From Francisella persica ATCC VR-331 (lineage in GTDB: Bacteria; Pseudomonadota; Gammaproteobacteria; Francisellales; Francisellaceae), in the NCBI RefSeq assembly GCF_001653955.1, contig NZ_CP013022.1, positions 1,302,001-1,366,000 of the forward strand: a stretch of DNA of 64,000 nucleotides, read 5' to 3'. Positions 62,681 to 64,000 of this stretch are shown here, piece after piece (position 1 is the first letter of the stretch; each line of letters opens with the position of its first letter). The translations under genes and the position numbers were made by a program. The notes under the pieces were generated by a model. The model was not told the origin of the DNA. It made no database searches and saw only the letters and a list, made by a program, of their open reading frames with translations.

Positions 62681-64000
62681 CTATTTCTTCAAAAACACAG
62701 TACGGACCTGCATTTTAAGTATTTTAAGACAATCTTCACTTAGATATTTAAATGTAACTTTTTTACCTAAGTCTAAATATCTCTTAGTAATATCATCGAT
62801 TGCTTGAGCTCCAGAAATATCCATAATTCTAGAGCTAACAAAATCTAAAATAATATTACCTTGATCATAATTTACATCAAACAAACTTTTAAATGAAGGT
62901 GTTGGACCAAAGAATAGTGGTCTAAAAAACTCGTAAACTTTTGTATCTTGATCTTCTCTATGAGTACGGCTATAAACTTATGAACTTTTCCAAGCAAAAA
63001 CTAAAGTTGAAATTATCACTCCAAAGATAACTGTAATTGCTAAATCTGAAAATACTGTAATAACAGTAACTGCGACCAGACCACTTTATCAGCATTAGGC
63101 ATATAACGGATACAGTTGACACTCTACTATTCAAAAGTATTAATACATAACATAAACATAATACCTGCTAATACCACATTATATAAGAAATATACTCAGG
63201 TAATACGACAACAAATAACATCAGCAATATAACAGCTATTAATGAAAATAAGCATCTCCGCCCACCATTGGTAAAATTAATGATAAATTGACCAATCATC
63301 GTACAGCTAGCCATACCAAAGAAACTACAAACAATATTACCTGTACATCGAGCAATACATTCTTTATTGACATTGCCGCGTTATCAATTTAATCTAAATT
63401 GAAAGAGTCAATAAAGATTCAATCAGCACAACTAAGGCAACAATTACAGCATATGCTAATACGATAAAAATAACTGTGCTATTATATAAAAACCTGGAAA
63501 TGCTCCGGAAACACCTGCTAAATCACCAATATTCTTAGTTTAAAGCTTAAAAACCACTACTATCGCTGTGATAGTAATGCTTGCAACTAAACCTGAGAGA
63601 ATTTTATCTGTAAATTTAGGTAAGAAATAAACAATTAGCATGATTAAATCAACTAGCGCATACATAGTAATTTCCTCACCATGAAACAATGGAATATGCG
63701 CTAAAGTAATAACAATTGCTAGACCATTAACAAATCCATACATTGCTGATTGTGGTATTAGACGGATTAACTTAACAAGACGTAATAACCAAATTATAAC
63801 CTGTATAACACCAGCTATAATTGCACATAGTAAAATATATTGTAGGAAACCACTAAGTTTCCCAGATTCTGCAAATGAATTTAGCATTTCTGGAGAAAGT
63901 AATGCTTTAACTTAGATACCTAAGCTAACCAGTACAACAGCTACAGCTCATGTTGCACTAAAAATCCATCCCAGGTTTACAACCTATTAATGCTATGATC
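62681..64000 (-). pseudogene. Broken SulP-family anion (sulfate) permease, continues past right edge
   Basis: Minus-strand remnant. The C-terminal STAS domain is readable: VNYDQGNIILDFVSSRIMDI, SGAQAIDDITKRYLDLGKKV, ending KK at 62681. The membrane domain appears at 63887-63540 with QYILLCAIIAGVIQVIIWLL, RLIPQSAMYGFVNGLAIVIT, both SulP signatures, and fragments across 62900-63540 with many stops. Further N-terminal parts lie to the right edge with stops. The substrate could be sulfate or bicarbonate. Confidence 0.85.

Overview
The window looks like a chromosomal segment of a Francisella species. The clearest marker is a FopA-type outer membrane protein (OmpA-like barrel plus peptidoglycan-binding domain). 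AT-rich base use, type IV pilus platform and pseudopilin genes, and the mix of intact and decaying loci fit the same genus. At least 16 loci are recognisable only as frameshifted, stop-riddled or partly deleted remnants, and I saw no insertion sequence in 64 kb. That pattern suggests a host-restricted lineage such as F. persica or a tick Francisella-like endosymbiont rather than a free-living strain. The genus call rests on family recognition; the lineage is an inference.

Layout. 1-10 kb: 3' part of pilG, then a minus-strand block of fopA, ferredoxin, coaD, sufT, a SufA/IscA-like protein, sufS, sdaA, a YgjP-like metalloprotein, a broken pheA and an amino acid permease. 10-17 kb: alr, remnants of a GST-like gene and a DUF3301 gene, a DUF475/TerC-like membrane protein, a SerB-like phosphatase, then wrecks of a carotenoid oxygenase and a POT-family peptide transporter. 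17-20 kb: potABC-like polyamine ABC transporter without a binding protein. 20-31 kb: rpmA/rplU, remnants of glycerate kinase and tag, secA, an LPP20-like lipoprotein remnant, a DciA-like gene, deoD, ftsH and an MFS exporter remnant. 31-41 kb: uvrA, greA, a pseudopilin, pgi, thiN, guaB, pepA. 41-47 kb: lptF, lptG, two M16 peptidases, rsmD and a TRIC-like protein. 47-52 kb: a decayed tract with miaE, udp, cdd and ydiJ remnants around an intact tRNA-Lys. 52-64 kb: gpmI, serS, a ROK sugar kinase, a flippase-like protein, small exported proteins, cydDC, a DAACS symporter remnant, ridA and a sulfate permease remnant running off the right edge.

What is kept is the cell core: translation, Sec export, Fe-S biogenesis, LPS export, cytochrome bd assembly, glycolysis, GMP synthesis, peptidoglycan D-alanine and polyamine uptake. 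What is lost is catabolic, salvage and transport capacity: phenylalanine synthesis, pyrimidine salvage, glycerate use, 3-methyladenine repair, tRNA ms2i6A hydroxylation, 2-hydroxyacid oxidation, and peptide, dicarboxylate and sulfate uptake. No CRISPR array, phage, transposon or obvious new multi-gene system was seen. The least explained feature is a small cluster of Lys/Ala/Asn/Gln-rich exported proteins at 57.3-58.3 kb.
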